A stretch of DNA of 64,000 nucleotides, taken from the NCBI GenBank assembly GCA_024734495.1, contig JALMQS010000070.1, positions 10,512,572 to 10,576,571 of the forward strand, in the 5' to 3' direction. A program made the translations under genes and the position numbers. Below the pieces are notes generated by a model. The model had not been told where the DNA came from. It saw only the letters and a list, made by a program, of their open reading frames with translations, and searched no databases. Below are positions 40,101-44,275 of the stretch, in pieces. Numbering within the stretch: position 1 is the stretch's first letter; the number at the start of each line of letters is the position of its first letter. This DNA is from Forficula auricularia. Taxonomy: Eukaryota; Arthropoda; Insecta; Dermaptera; Forficulidae.

Positions 40101-43100
40101 TCTTGCGCGGAGAGCGATACCACTTCCAACGCCTCATTCTCCAAGGAAAGATCGAGGGGAGAAAGAGAGGACTGGGAAGAAGAAAACTATCCTGGTTAAG
40201 AAAAATCCGCCAGTGGACAGGAATACACAATTTCAAAGACCTTCAAACGACTGCGGCTGAGAGGATCATCTGATGAGAGAAGGGACTAGAAGGAAGGTAG
40301 ACGATGGACGCCAACGCAGGAATCTGTATGGCACCTTAAGAAGAAGAATGGTTATAAAGTGTCGTGGTTTCAGTGAGAGTATAGGGCTTTCGCCAGGATA
40401 GGGATAAATCTGATAATACTCGTAGTAGGGTTTTTTTATAAATGAGGATTGTTAAATAAAGATTTTAAAAGTGCAGGAGGTTTAACAACTGGAGACAAAT
40501 CAAATCACTTTCTCGGCTGACAACAAAATTTTAAGAAGATTTCTTAAAAAGAAAGTTTAAAGTGGCCCCAGATAGATAGTAAGAAAGGTGAGTTTTCAAA
40601 CGTGGTATATAGCTACATTTTTGAAAATAATTACGATCATTTGAGAAGACTCTTATGATCTAAACACCTAAAGGATGAAACTTAAATGAAATGCCAAAAT
40701 TCGTAGAAAGTTAATTTTTTAAGAATGAAATTTTTTTTAAGACTAAATATATAATTTTTTTTTTTTTTAATTATATTGATGTGAGACGGAGATACACCAG
40801 AAGGTGGATCCTCTAAAGGCCTGTATGGGCTGGCCCCTCCATCGTGAAAAGAACAGAGTAGAAGGAAAAGAAAATTCTAAGAAAATCTCAGATTTCGATC
40901 CACTTTTAGACAAGAAATAGAAAAGTCGTCTTCTATAAGAGAACTTGCTGATTTATTTATCATAAAGAATCATTTTGTCTTCAAGCTTTCCTTCTGTTAT
41001 TTGTAACCATTCTTGTGACTACGTCTAGTGCCGAGCGATCATTTTCAAAATAAAAATTGATAAAAACTTATTTAAGAAATTCTATGCGACAAAAAAGGTT
41101 ACCCCATTCTATCTATCGAACATTCCATGGCCCGAAATTTAAACTTTGATGTTGTCATTAACAGTTTTGATGAACTGAAAGCTCGAAAAAAGGAATTTTA
41201 ATAATTAAAATGTTGATTAAAAAGAAAATTGTTATTTCAATCCAATAAGCTATTTAAATTAAAAGTTACAAGAAAATCTAGGAAAAATGCAACAATAATT
41301 ATATCTTTCTACATACTTTACGTAGTGATTTTTTAGAATGAAAAGTTGGTTTAGCTTCTTTACATTGAGGGAGGGCCTCATCCGATGAATTTGCCACGGG
41401 CCTCAATGATATAGTTACCCCACTGGGCTATATTATACTTTCTTTTTAAGCAGTTTTTTGTTTTGATGTGAGTTCTTAACGCAATTGATTACGCAACTCT
41501 ACAAAAAATTTTTTTTCCTTGTACTAAGATTTATTTCATGATAAAAATACCTATATTCCATATAAAGTTTGCTTTTGTAGTGGTTAAATAATAATAAACG
41601 ACGAAAAAGCCCATTTTGACCTATTTTCGAGCCCCATTAAATATTAGACAGCAATATTTGAAATCAAAATATTTTGTTATGTAATAAAAAACACTTTCCT
41701 CTTGGATTTTCAAATTACCACCTGTTTGTAGCTTAATTAGAACTCGCGTTATAACTAAAAAACTAAGACCATATGTTTTTTATCTATGTTTATTATCCTT
41801 TATATTCACGTAGTTTTAGTTTTTTAGTTATAACTCGAGTTCTAATTGAGCTAAAAACAAGTGGTAATTTGAAAATCAAAGAGGAAGCTGTTTTCTATCA
41901 CGTCAACAAAATATTTTGATTTCAAATATTGCTGTTTAATATCTAATGGGACTCGAAAATAGGTCAAAATGGCCTTTTTCATCATTTTGACTGATAATAT
42001 CTCGAAACTCTGACCTGTTGTAAAAAATCAAGAAATCGCATGAAAATCAGGGTATAAAACTCTACTGGAATCCATTGTTAGGTTTACGGGTACAAATTTT
42101 TGTCGACCTGTGTTATAAGATGTTTACATTCAGTGTACCTTCAATGACCAGCTTATTCGTCAGCAGCTGTATCTGATCATATTTCATTTATTTAATTTCT
42201 TACATTATAATCGATATTCTCGTCTAGATGCTATTTCTGGAAACCTAACGTAAGAAATGTGATGTGGCCATCTCATGAGTTTACCATACACCTCCCTCCC
42301 CCCACCTCCGAAGGATTCTAAAGAATAACTTCCTCTATACTGTAAATCAGTGTTCCGCAAAGTGTGTGCCGGGGCACACTGGTGTACCGTGGTCAATAGT
42401 TGGTGTGCCGGGGAAAAATGTCAAGTTTTGTGAAGATAATGCACCTAGGCATAGCTGGGAGTGAGAGTTATGCTAGCACCTAGAGATGAAAGCAACCTTA
42501 TCAACGATTGCTCCAAATTTTGATAGCCTGTGCTCAATTAATCAATTAAGCAGGCTCACATTTCTCATTAAACATCTTTTCATATTATATTGATTTTAAT
42601 AATAAATAAATATTAAGGTAGTTGTTTCACCATATGGATTTTCTTAGGATTTTTTTGAAATTTAGACAGATTATTATTTAAATACATCTGGATCGATTGG
42701 TGGCAAAACGAAATTTATGAACAATATAGTTCTGGAGATATTAAATTCCAAAGATAAGAGTTTTTCAGACTCTTATACATTGCACTATACGGGATATCGG
42801 AAAGTTTACATACATATTTAATTATAATTAAGAAACTCTTCTTACCAATGTTATAAAAAACTAAACCAACATTAAACAATAACTAATACATATTTTAAGA
42901 AAACTTTAATTCATAGTTACAACATAGTTTCTGAGATAATAATGAATAAATAATGAAAAATTTACACTAAAAACAAGCTGGCAACAACGCATTTATTTAA
43001 CCTAAAAAGTGGGTTAACTTTAGTAATTTTTTTGACGTTTTTTCGCTTCAGCCATTGTCGCAACAGCTTGCAATCGATTAAGAACTTTTTGATTTATAAA

Positions 43101-43413
43101 ACTTCCTTTATAATGTACTTTAACTGACATTTTTATGATAAAATATATACAAGCTCGGACAGTGTTGCCAGATTTGTCAAACGAAGACGGGATTGGCTAG
43201 TAATTGTACATAAACAGCAAAAAGTTTTGGGCTTATGAATCCTTATTGTCTGTTATATATTTTGTATTTTATATTTTCTTTTGTTTTTTTGTATTTTATA
43301 TTTCTATATATTGTTAATCTCTATATTTGTCAGTTTTTCTTCTCTTGAATGTACACTATAAGGGTCTACATTGACCTATGTATATAACATCATTAATAAA
43401 TAAAAAAATATAT

Positions 43414-43451
<38 letters not shown>

Positions 43452-43979
43452 TCTAGCATTAACTTTTTGCTAGTATTGTCGTGAAACAACTACCTTAAAT
43501 AAACATTGTTTTTTTCTTTGGTGTTCCTCTAAAATTTCTTGATTGGGTAGGTATACCTTGAACACAAAAAGTTTGGGGAACACTGCTCTAGGGTTCCTGG
43601 CTCTATAAAAGGTTGAGAAACACTGCCCTATACTGTAAATGATATCTACCTCCGATCGATGGCCTCGAAGATTATAATTCGTTCTTAAAGGAACATCCAC
43701 CGATTTTTTGCAATGGGATGTTGTAAACGTAACCCCTACAATGCCTCTTACATTTCCAGTTGCCAGCCATCCTTCTTGATAATAATTTGTGCGATTTAAT
43801 TTCCAGCCTTCATCCTATTTTAGGGAAAGATATTTATTTTTTCAATAAAAAGAAATCAAAAGAGAATTGGAAAATGGAATTACCTCTGGCAATTCGTCGG
43901 GCACTTTTCCCATCCAAGTGAGGGAGAGAATTGAACAATCACACTTGGCATTTGTATTGCGTTCAAAATGTAAGTGCAT
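11774..43979 (-). CDS. TULP4: Tubby-like protein 4 (TULP4/Tusp), 19 coding exons
   Basis: Exons assembled by hand at GT/AG junctions with consistent phases give about 1279 codons from ATG at 43979 to TAA at 11774. Order: N-terminal WD40-type repeats (exons 1-6, e.g. [53 protein letters not shown]), then a SOCS-box-like end ([11 protein letters not shown], exon 7). The first tubby half follows ([34 protein letters not shown], exon 8; [25 protein letters not shown], exon 11). A long disordered insert spans exons 12-17, and the C-terminal tubby strands close the protein (exons 18-19). This order is that of vertebrate TULP4 and Drosophila Tusp. The SOCS box suggests a substrate-receptor role in a cullin ubiquitin ligase; the physiological substrate is not evident. 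Exon 9 and 10 boundaries are the least certain. Confidence 0.94.
12012..12697. mobile_element. TTAA-flanked MITE, family C copy 2
   Basis: Inverted ends TTAAGGACGTTCCCTAA, TTAA on both sides, colinear with 4060-4676. Lies in the last TULP4 intron (13242-11891). Confidence 0.9.
13243..13431 (-). CDS. TULP4: TULP4 exon 18 (tubby C-terminal strands)
   Basis: 63 codons, phase 0, atcag|CTGAAA to [27 protein letters not shown] and [18 protein letters not shown] are the signature of the tubby C-terminal domain. Confidence 0.97.
13509..13671 (-). CDS. TULP4: TULP4 exon 17 (lead-in to C-terminal tubby strands)
   Basis: Phase 2 in, phase 0 out (gttag|GAAACA to AAG|GTATAC). [20 protein letters not shown], then [20 protein letters not shown], an acidic segment like the DSSESEPELFISGDE region preceding the tubby end in vertebrate TULP4. 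Confidence 0.9.
14505..14605 (-). repeat. tRNA-like SINE head
   Basis: Minus strand GGATAGGCTAGGGGTTAGC (A box) and GGATTCGAATCC (B box). Confidence 0.55.
14722..14776 (-). ncRNA. Hammerhead-ribozyme-like motif (left arm)
   Basis: Minus strand reads CCUUUGAAACC - CUGAAGA - AGGAGUGAAGAAUCCUCC - GAAACGUC - GGUUUGAAAGC. Stem I pairs over about ten positions with one G-G mismatch, stem II GGAG/CUCC, CUGANGA and GAAA invariant boxes intact, cleavage expected after GUC. The short stem III matches the type I hammerheads known from Penelope-like elements and retrozymes, which often act as dimers. Confidence 0.8.
14928..14982 (+). ncRNA. Hammerhead-ribozyme-like motif (right arm)
   Basis: CCUUUGAAACC - CUGAAGA - stem II GGAGGG/CCCUCC (perfect) - GAAAAGUC - GGUUUGAAAGG. 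Stem I has ten pairs and one G-G mismatch. One change from the left arm is GAAAC to GAAAA next to the cleavage triplet, which may weaken stem III. Confidence 0.75.
15530..16190 (+). repeat. Decayed Penelope/retrozyme-like element fragments
   Basis: Begins with agagtagcagagttgttgat, the same start as at 19050, 23705 and (diverged) 57880. It is followed by unrecognised sequence ending in (TA)n at 16170-16190, next to a hammerhead-like segment. No protein. Confidence 0.5.
16192..16260 (-). ncRNA. Degenerate hammerhead-like motif
   Basis: Minus strand CUAAUGAUGA ... ACCUC - GAAACUAUAGUC - UCUAACAAAUAAA. The 3' half is identical in type to the good motif at 57.98 kb, but the first box is CUAAUGA and stem II is weak. 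Confidence 0.5.
16267..16552. mobile_element. Hammerhead-bearing foldback element
   Basis: Arms gtggatattgatgaggcagt... and its inverse (ends near 16527), with a tail tatcagtacgtctcc like that of 14623-15132. Both arms contain CCCTGAAGA and AAACGTCGG/AAAAGTCGG hammerhead boxes; the left arm has TAAA in place of GAAA. The right-arm core is at about 16413-16468. Confidence 0.78.
16806..17082 (-). CDS. TULP4: TULP4 exon 16 (proline/serine/basic insert)
   Basis: Phase 1 in, phase 2 out (aaag|GGATGG to ATTAG|GTAAAT). [40 protein letters not shown] and [20 protein letters not shown] show many SP/TP sites and basic clusters, probably a disordered regulatory segment. Confidence 0.83.
17159..17297 (-). 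CDS. TULP4: TULP4 exon 15 (disordered insert)
   Basis: 46 codons plus 1 nt, tctag|GCTACA to CTAG|GTATCT (phase 1). [20 protein letters not shown], then serine/asparagine-rich. No domain seen. Confidence 0.83.
17515..17592 (-). repeat. tRNA-like B-box segment
   Basis: Minus strand CTTGGGTTCGATTCCCGAG forms a 5-bp T-arm-like stem with a canonical B box. The rest does not fold as tRNA. Confidence 0.4.
18036..18954 (+). mobile_element. hAT element with GTF2IRD2/ZBED-type transposase end
   Basis: Ends caggggtcggcaacctgcgg and inverted ...attgccgacccctg, with 8-bp flanks gcctagtg (18028-18035) and gcctattg (18955-18962). It holds the C-terminal part of a hAT transposase: [39 protein letters not shown], a TAA, then [20 protein letters not shown] and [20 protein letters not shown]. 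The catalytic N-terminal part is absent. Inserted in the TULP4 intron between exons 14 and 15. Confidence 0.93.
18082..18543 (+). pseudogene. hAT transposase C-terminal remnant
   Basis: Two adjacent frames separated by one stop (18319) show the hAT dimerisation region ([20 protein letters not shown] followed by the SxxxF...MNxIKS block). No DDE residues remain. Confidence 0.9.
19030..19150 (+). repeat. Penelope/retrozyme-like 5' fragment
   Basis: gaaaagtttttattttgcct, then agagtagcagagttgtttattcata; matches starts at 8725, 15545, 23705 and 57870. No hammerhead core nearby. Confidence 0.5.
19313..19669 (-). CDS. TULP4: TULP4 exon 14 (disordered insert, basic end)
   Basis: 119 codons, phase 0, cttag|TTAAGT to AAG|GTAAGA. 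Encodes [58 protein letters not shown] and a basic end [11 protein letters not shown]. Possible additional short structured motif around [13 protein letters not shown], not recognised. Confidence 0.87.
19761..19907 (-). CDS. TULP4: TULP4 exon 13 (disordered insert)
   Basis: 49 codons, phase 0, ttcag|AACTCT to [27 protein letters not shown]... to [11 protein letters not shown]. No recognised domain. Membership rests on clean splice sites, phase and position. Confidence 0.85.
20290..20400 (-). repeat. tRNA-Ser/Leu-like SINE head
   Basis: Minus strand CAGTGGCCGAGAGAATAAG (A box) and CCGGGTTCGAATCCCGG (perfect T-arm). The acceptor 3' strand CTAATCC has no matching 5' strand, so it is not a functional tRNA. 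Confidence 0.6.
20496..20793. repeat. Foldback repeat adjoining the tRNA-like head
   Basis: Inverted arms of about 140 bp: ccaaacgcctcccacccgat... and ...atcgggtgggaggcgtttg, meeting at tttcttcgttccctaattta. A third, partial copy of the arm tip (attagggaacaaagaaaaga) lies at 20260. Confidence 0.85.
20800..21250. repeat. Palindromic region with hammerhead-like boxes
   Basis: ggccaatatctcggt (20833) recurs inverted at 20930. gaataaactaacctt and the segment ttggataaaaaatacttggtaggtttcac are also inverted between about 21045 and 21245. Boxes ATCCGAAACGTCAGG (20888, plus) and CTGATGA...GAAAC (about 21025-20990, minus) look like further decayed hammerheads. Confidence 0.55.
21122..21173 (-). ncRNA. 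Hammerhead-like motif (AUA/AUC-type)
   Basis: Minus strand GUUGCUC - CUGAAGA - UGGGUUAGCCACUC - GAAAUAUAUAUC... - GAGA. Same family as 27296-27343 but stem II is weakened. Confidence 0.5.
21707..21952 (-). CDS. TULP4: TULP4 exon 12 (disordered insert)
   Basis: 82 codons, phase 0, cctag|ATCAAT to CAG|GTAAAA. Proline/serine-rich ([20 protein letters not shown]), then [19 protein letters not shown], which could form one helix. No recognised domain. Confidence 0.88.
22071..23196. mobile_element. Long foldback element with nested hAT
   Basis: Arms of about 375 bp (22071-22800 without the insert, and about 22810-23196) are close inverted copies, running from gtgtttgatgaggctcttga to its inverse ...tcaagagcctcattaaacac. 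They close at a loop around ataattataaaataattata. The left arm is broken by the hAT at 22161-22513. It lies between TULP4 exons 11 and 12. A 70-residue minus frame in the right arm has no similarity seen. Confidence 0.92.
22161..22513. mobile_element. hAT MITE inside the foldback left arm
   Basis: Begins caatggttctcaaccactgtg with gccgcggcacac and ends ...ttgagaatcactg. Duplications gtctaacc (22153-22160) and gtttaacc (22514-22521). The undisturbed right arm has the single pre-insertion site ggttagac (inverse of gtctaacc) near 23107. Confidence 0.94.
23317..23544 (-). CDS. TULP4: TULP4 exon 11 (tubby core)
   Basis: 76 codons, phase 0, tacag|GATGTT to GAG|GTATCT. Contains [38 protein letters not shown] and [11 protein letters not shown], highly conserved in all TULP4 proteins. 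Confidence 0.96.
23690..24120 (+). repeat. Penelope/retrozyme-like fragment with decayed hammerhead
   Basis: Starts tcgagagtagctgagttgtt and shares atgtaaaatcaagcg...cctcctgacatctg with the inverse of 27150-27185. It ends with a minus-strand core CUGAGGA ... AAAACUAUAAUGCC near 24100-24058, where GAAA has become AAAA. Confidence 0.55.
24214..24832 (+). mobile_element. Palindromic element FB1, inverted double form
   Basis: Same arms as 704-1300, ending with the terminal hairpin and ...aaacttatgat. Exact 13-bp direct repeats tatagaaatacta at 24201-24213 and 24833-24845. Confidence 0.9.
24893..25130. mobile_element. Foldback element with residual hammerhead 3' halves
   Basis: Arms cagtccacggtggttgtaaa... 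and inverse. Central part aaaccgacgttt-gaaggagagaataaatctccgaaacgtcggttt: the right arm keeps stem II GGAGA/UCUCC and GAAACGUC-GGUUU, while the CTGAAGA box was lost in a central deletion. 14-bp duplications gtattaaaataatt at 24879-24892 and 25131-25144. Confidence 0.88.
25543..25593 (-). CDS. TULP4: TULP4 exon 10 (17-codon microexon)
   Basis: Short exon [17 protein letters not shown] between tttag|CATGAA and TAT|GTTTTG. Only this reading joins to [13 protein letters not shown] of exon 11 without a stop. Vertebrate TULP4 has an analogous short acidic/hydrophobic lead-in before TSNIWGTKF. The donor is weak, so the end is approximate. Confidence 0.6.
25668..26053 (-). CDS. TULP4: TULP4 exon 9 (insert with Arg-rich patch)
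   Basis: About 128 codons after acceptor tttag|ATATAA. Serine/glycine-rich start, then [15 protein letters not shown] and an uninterrupted basic run [12 protein letters not shown], then [16 protein letters not shown] and [10 protein letters not shown]. The basic run could act as a nuclear localisation signal (inference). The 3' boundary was set by phase compatibility with exon 10 and is only probable. Confidence 0.82.
26088..26400 (-). repeat. Repeat shared with 52140-52440 (Helitron-like fragment)
   Basis: Inverse of 52180-52440 (catggcatttcggtctat..., tggtcaagtattgtaatcg, gttttgtcaaaatgtctgtt). The boundary falls about 35 bp upstream of the TULP4 exon 9 acceptor. Confidence 0.7.
26545..26925 (-). 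mobile_element. Palindromic element FB1, centrally deleted
   Basis: Keeps the terminal hairpin region (gtatttgattcgat...), both arm bases with tttttaaacaagatat / atatcttgtttaaaaa inverted, and the segment ttggtccagacttaagactc. Central arm tips are lost. Confidence 0.8.
26975..27045 (+). ncRNA. Degenerate hammerhead-like motif
   Basis: CUGAUGA at 26985-26991, then weak stem II and AAAACUAAAGUGCCUAACAAAUAAA. The GAAA box is changed, so activity is doubtful. Followed by (TA)n as in the 16.2- and 24.0-kb copies. Confidence 0.4.
27186..27470 (-). repeat. Hammerhead-containing repeat, copy 1
   Basis: Colinear with 31935-32200. Sequence between attctatatataaagtaaag and tcaccaagaacccacacca is shared, with the hammerhead in the middle and inverted aattttctttacttta at the ends. 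Confidence 0.75.
27296..27343 (-). ncRNA. Hammerhead-ribozyme-like motif, AUA cleavage type
   Basis: Minus strand GUGAACUC - CUGAAGA - UGGGCUUAUACCCC - GAAA - UAUAUAUA - GAGUUGUG. Stem I has five pairs (CUC..AA with GAGUU), stem II GGG/CCC, stem III a self-complementary UAUAUA. The triplet before the cut would be AUA, which fits NUH. Confidence 0.68.
28435..29215 (+). mobile_element. 5'-inverted LINE fragment
   Basis: The last 156 codons of a non-LTR retrotransposon ORF2-type protein (28535-29005) carry the C-terminal zinc-knuckle block [21 protein letters not shown]. An A-rich tail ends at about 29215. At the 5' end, 28441-28500 is an inverted copy of 28617-28676 (caaagaaaccttggt region), as produced by twin priming. 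Confidence 0.85.
28535..29005 (+). pseudogene. LINE reverse transcriptase C-terminal fragment
   Basis: Contains [20 protein letters not shown] and the Cys-x-Cys...His...Cys motif typical of the ends of Jockey/R1-group ORF2 proteins. No RT domain remains. The frame upstream runs into the inverted segment. Confidence 0.85.
29379..29640 (-). CDS. TULP4: TULP4 exon 8 (first tubby strands)
   Basis: 87 codons plus 1 nt, acceptor ttctag|TGTTGT, donor GATG|GTAAAT. Contains [20 protein letters not shown], then [20 protein letters not shown] and [15 protein letters not shown], which are near-identical to the beginning of the TULP4 tubby domain. Confidence 0.96.
29942..30232 (+). repeat. G-rich Helitron-like repeat
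   Basis: Shares gaaatgcaaaaa(c)tgggtgc with 54590 and 52605. About 130 bp of very G-rich plus strand at 30030-30165 follows. The end has a hairpin ACCGAGC-atc-GCTCGGT (30202-30218). A 75-residue minus frame here is a composition artefact. Confidence 0.6.
30622..31217. mobile_element. TTAA-flanked MITE, family D
   Basis: Ends TTAAGGAGGTTCGGGACtgtct and inverted ...agctGTCCCGAACTCCCTTAA, bounded by TTAA. Non-coding, in the intron between TULP4 exons 7 and 8, about 250 bp from exon 7. Confidence 0.88.
31471..31695 (-). CDS. TULP4: TULP4 exon 7 (SOCS-box-like segment)
   Basis: 75 codons, phase 0, acceptor ttccag|TCCCCT, donor [29 protein letters not shown] closes the propeller. [14 protein letters not shown] and [20 protein letters not shown] resemble the SOCS-box region of TULP4, where a Cul5/elongin contact would be made. 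The exon is clearly more GC-rich than the surrounding introns. Confidence 0.92.
31935..32200 (-). repeat. Hammerhead-containing repeat, copy 2
   Basis: Colinear with 27186-27470, cut at its right end by the mariner at 32207. Confidence 0.75.
32044..32090 (-). ncRNA. Hammerhead-ribozyme-like motif, copy 2
   Basis: Minus strand GUGAACUC - CUGAAGA - UGGGCUUAUACUCC - GAAA - AAUAUAUA - GAGUCUUG. One stem II pair and stem III are altered relative to 27296-27343. Confidence 0.6.
32207..32899 (+). mobile_element. Internally deleted mariner
   Basis: Inverted ends share ggataagtcaaaaattac...ttcgttctacaactttatta, with TA at 32205-32206 and 32900-32901. The element keeps an N-terminal helix-turn-helix part ([20 protein letters not shown]) fused to the C-terminal block [20 protein letters not shown]. 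The central catalytic region is deleted. Confidence 0.93.
32428..32748 (+). pseudogene. Mariner transposase remnant
   Basis: 106-codon frame joining N- and C-terminal parts of a mariner transposase. After the stop the C-terminal tail continues ([21 protein letters not shown]). The first two catalytic aspartates are missing. Confidence 0.9.
33290..34015 (-). pseudogene. Helitron helicase (PIF1-like) remnant
   Basis: Reading from 34015: [60 protein letters not shown], then [20 protein letters not shown], a frameshifted Walker A (DAPGGTGK in another frame) and [20 protein letters not shown]. These are typical of the helicase part of Helitron Rep-Hel proteins. Several frame changes make it inactive. 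Confidence 0.9.
34350..34886. repeat. Direct repeats of about 145 bp (retroelement or Helitron tail)
   Basis: 34352-34500 and 34737-34884 share aaaccgatttggc, aaatttagataaaccatc, atggtttcgatacgttcagt, and both end in an AT tract after ggattttatatata. They may be tails of two related elements or one internal duplication. Confidence 0.7.
34965..35293 (-). CDS. TULP4: TULP4 exon 6 (WD40 region)
   Basis: Enters in phase 1 after a long polypyrimidine tract and tag|TCGAAT. Encodes [39 protein letters not shown] and [12 protein letters not shown], ending LLPYYQ at CAG|GTAATC (phase 0). It corresponds to the last propeller blades. Confidence 0.94.
35619..36093. repeat. Foldback repeat
   Basis: Arms 35619-35825 and about 35890-36093 are inverted copies: ggtaccaagttccatagcag vs ctgctatggaacttggtacc, ttcttcaattgatttaaaag vs its inverse. 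The left arm has a 15-20 bp insertion (ggcttgccgacaagagttga). Intron between TULP4 exons 5 and 6. Confidence 0.88.
36185..36768 (+). mobile_element. Helitron-like non-autonomous element
   Basis: Two diverged direct repeats (ggaaagtttc...ttt, catgccaaatttcagaattc), then a terminal hairpin ACACAC-tgcc-GTGTGT immediately followed by CTAG (36765-36768), the usual Helitron 3' end. The 5' end is not defined. Confidence 0.6.
37135..37306 (-). CDS. TULP4: TULP4 exon 5 (WD40 region)
   Basis: 57 codons plus 1 nt (donor TCTG|GTATAT, phase 1). Contains [20 protein letters not shown] and [11 protein letters not shown], followed by an acidic loop ETDENDPNS. Reading continues into the intron without an immediate stop, so the donor was chosen from the phase of exon 6. 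Confidence 0.9.
37437..38275 (+). mobile_element. RTE-type LINE 3' fragment split by a palindrome
   Basis: Coding remnant: [60 protein letters not shown]. After the insert at 37824-38003 come [20 protein letters not shown] and [20 protein letters not shown]. Tail of (ATG)n at 38255-38270. Lies between TULP4 exons 4 and 5 and ends about 10 bp from exon 4's donor. Confidence 0.88.
37824..38003. mobile_element. Near-perfect short palindrome inserted in the LINE
   Basis: About 85-bp arms: aaagataagagtaaataaat... and its exact inverse, centred on a ttaagctt loop at about 37910-37915. The arm section gtgaaacaagtgacc also occurs at 2400-2413, indicating a dispersed family. Confidence 0.9.
38285..38392 (-). 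CDS. TULP4: TULP4 exon 4 (WD40 region)
   Basis: 36 codons, phase 0 (acceptor caag|GATGGT, donor CAG|GTAACA). [17 protein letters not shown] and [13 protein letters not shown] match the fourth and fifth propeller strands of TULP4. The acceptor is a less common AAG. Confidence 0.93.
39178..39360 (-). CDS. TULP4: TULP4 exon 3 (WD40 region)
   Basis: 61 codons, phase 0, between ttccag|GTTATT and CAG|GTAATT. Contains [29 protein letters not shown] and [15 protein letters not shown], which are typical WD40 strands of the TULP4 propeller. Confidence 0.94.
39434..40346 (+). mobile_element. 5'-truncated LINE with 12-bp TSD
   Basis: Remnant of [22 protein letters not shown] (catalytic YADD box), then [20 protein letters not shown] and, in shifted frames, the C-terminal basic part ([28 protein letters not shown]). 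Ends in (AAG)n. Flanked by aatggttataaa at 39422-39433 and 40347-40358. Starts 73 bp upstream of TULP4 exon 3. Confidence 0.92.
40900..41425 (+). pseudogene. hAT transposase C-terminal remnant
   Basis: [32 protein letters not shown] and, after a frameshift, [28 protein letters not shown], the hAT dimerisation domain of the ZMYM/hAT-5-like group. A putative terminal end ...gggcctcaatgatatagttaccccactg stops at 41425; the other end is not found. Confidence 0.8.
41596..41987. repeat. Foldback repeat
   Basis: Arms gacgaaaaagcccattttga...aactaaaaaactaa and inverse (ends about 41987), with about 40 bp of loop. The arms differ by scattered substitutions. Between TULP4 exons 2 and 3. Confidence 0.87.
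42613..43498 (-). mobile_element. TTAA-flanked MITE, family B copy 1
   Basis: Ends TTAAGGTAGTTGTTTC... and inverted ...GAAACAACTACCTTAA. Colinear in reverse with 57121-57844 and 58835-59562 except for an extra block at about 43258-43440 (see next entry). Confidence 0.9.
43258..43450 (+). mobile_element. LINE 3'-tail fragment and (TA)n inside the MITE
   Basis: Sequence absent from the other MITE copies: T-rich block, then aagggtctacattgacctat, aataaataaaaaa and (TA)n of about 35 bp. Looks like the end of a retroposed transcript. Confidence 0.65.
43650..43814 (-). CDS. TULP4: TULP4 exon 2 (WD40 region)
   Basis: 55 codons, phase 0, acceptor atag|GATGAA and donor GAG|GTAGAT. Contains [20 protein letters not shown] and [10 protein letters not shown], the first propeller strands. 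A hAT-type insertion ends only about 25 bp beyond the donor. Confidence 0.94.
43884..43979 (-). CDS. TULP4: TULP4 exon 1 (start codon)
   Basis: 32 codons, [20 protein letters not shown]..., ending PDELPE before the donor GAG|GTAATT (phase 0). The start is the first ATG in the open frame and gives the length seen at the start of vertebrate TULP4, whose [16 protein letters not shown] segment is conserved. Confidence 0.88.
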
Positions 43980-44275
43980 AGCCGAATTATTGACACTTAA
44001 TTTAAATGTCTGTTTAATACAATGTCAAATGCTTTGAAAATGCATTTTTCACATGACAATTTAATTATTTTTTTTGAAAATAACTTTTATTAACTTGATG
44101 TTCAATAATAAAAACTTGAGATAAGTCCATAATTTTTGCATATATTAAATAGTAATTGAAAATAGTTTTGGGATACACTAAATAATATCACAAATTAATT
44201 TATCAAGTTTAAATAGCACAAAAATACAAACGTCAAATGTATTGATTTCTTTGAATGCACTCTAATTTGATTTTC

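Larger units (their letters stand above)
42348..43625. mobile_element. hAT-type remnant holding nested elements
   Basis: Left end cagtgttccgcaaagtgtgtgc, right end ...ggttgagaaacactg. The same stretch ctatactgtaaat precedes (about 42335-42347) and follows (about 43628-43640) the unit, longer than the usual 8-bp hAT duplication. Contains the MITE at 42613-43498. Confidence 0.7.
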
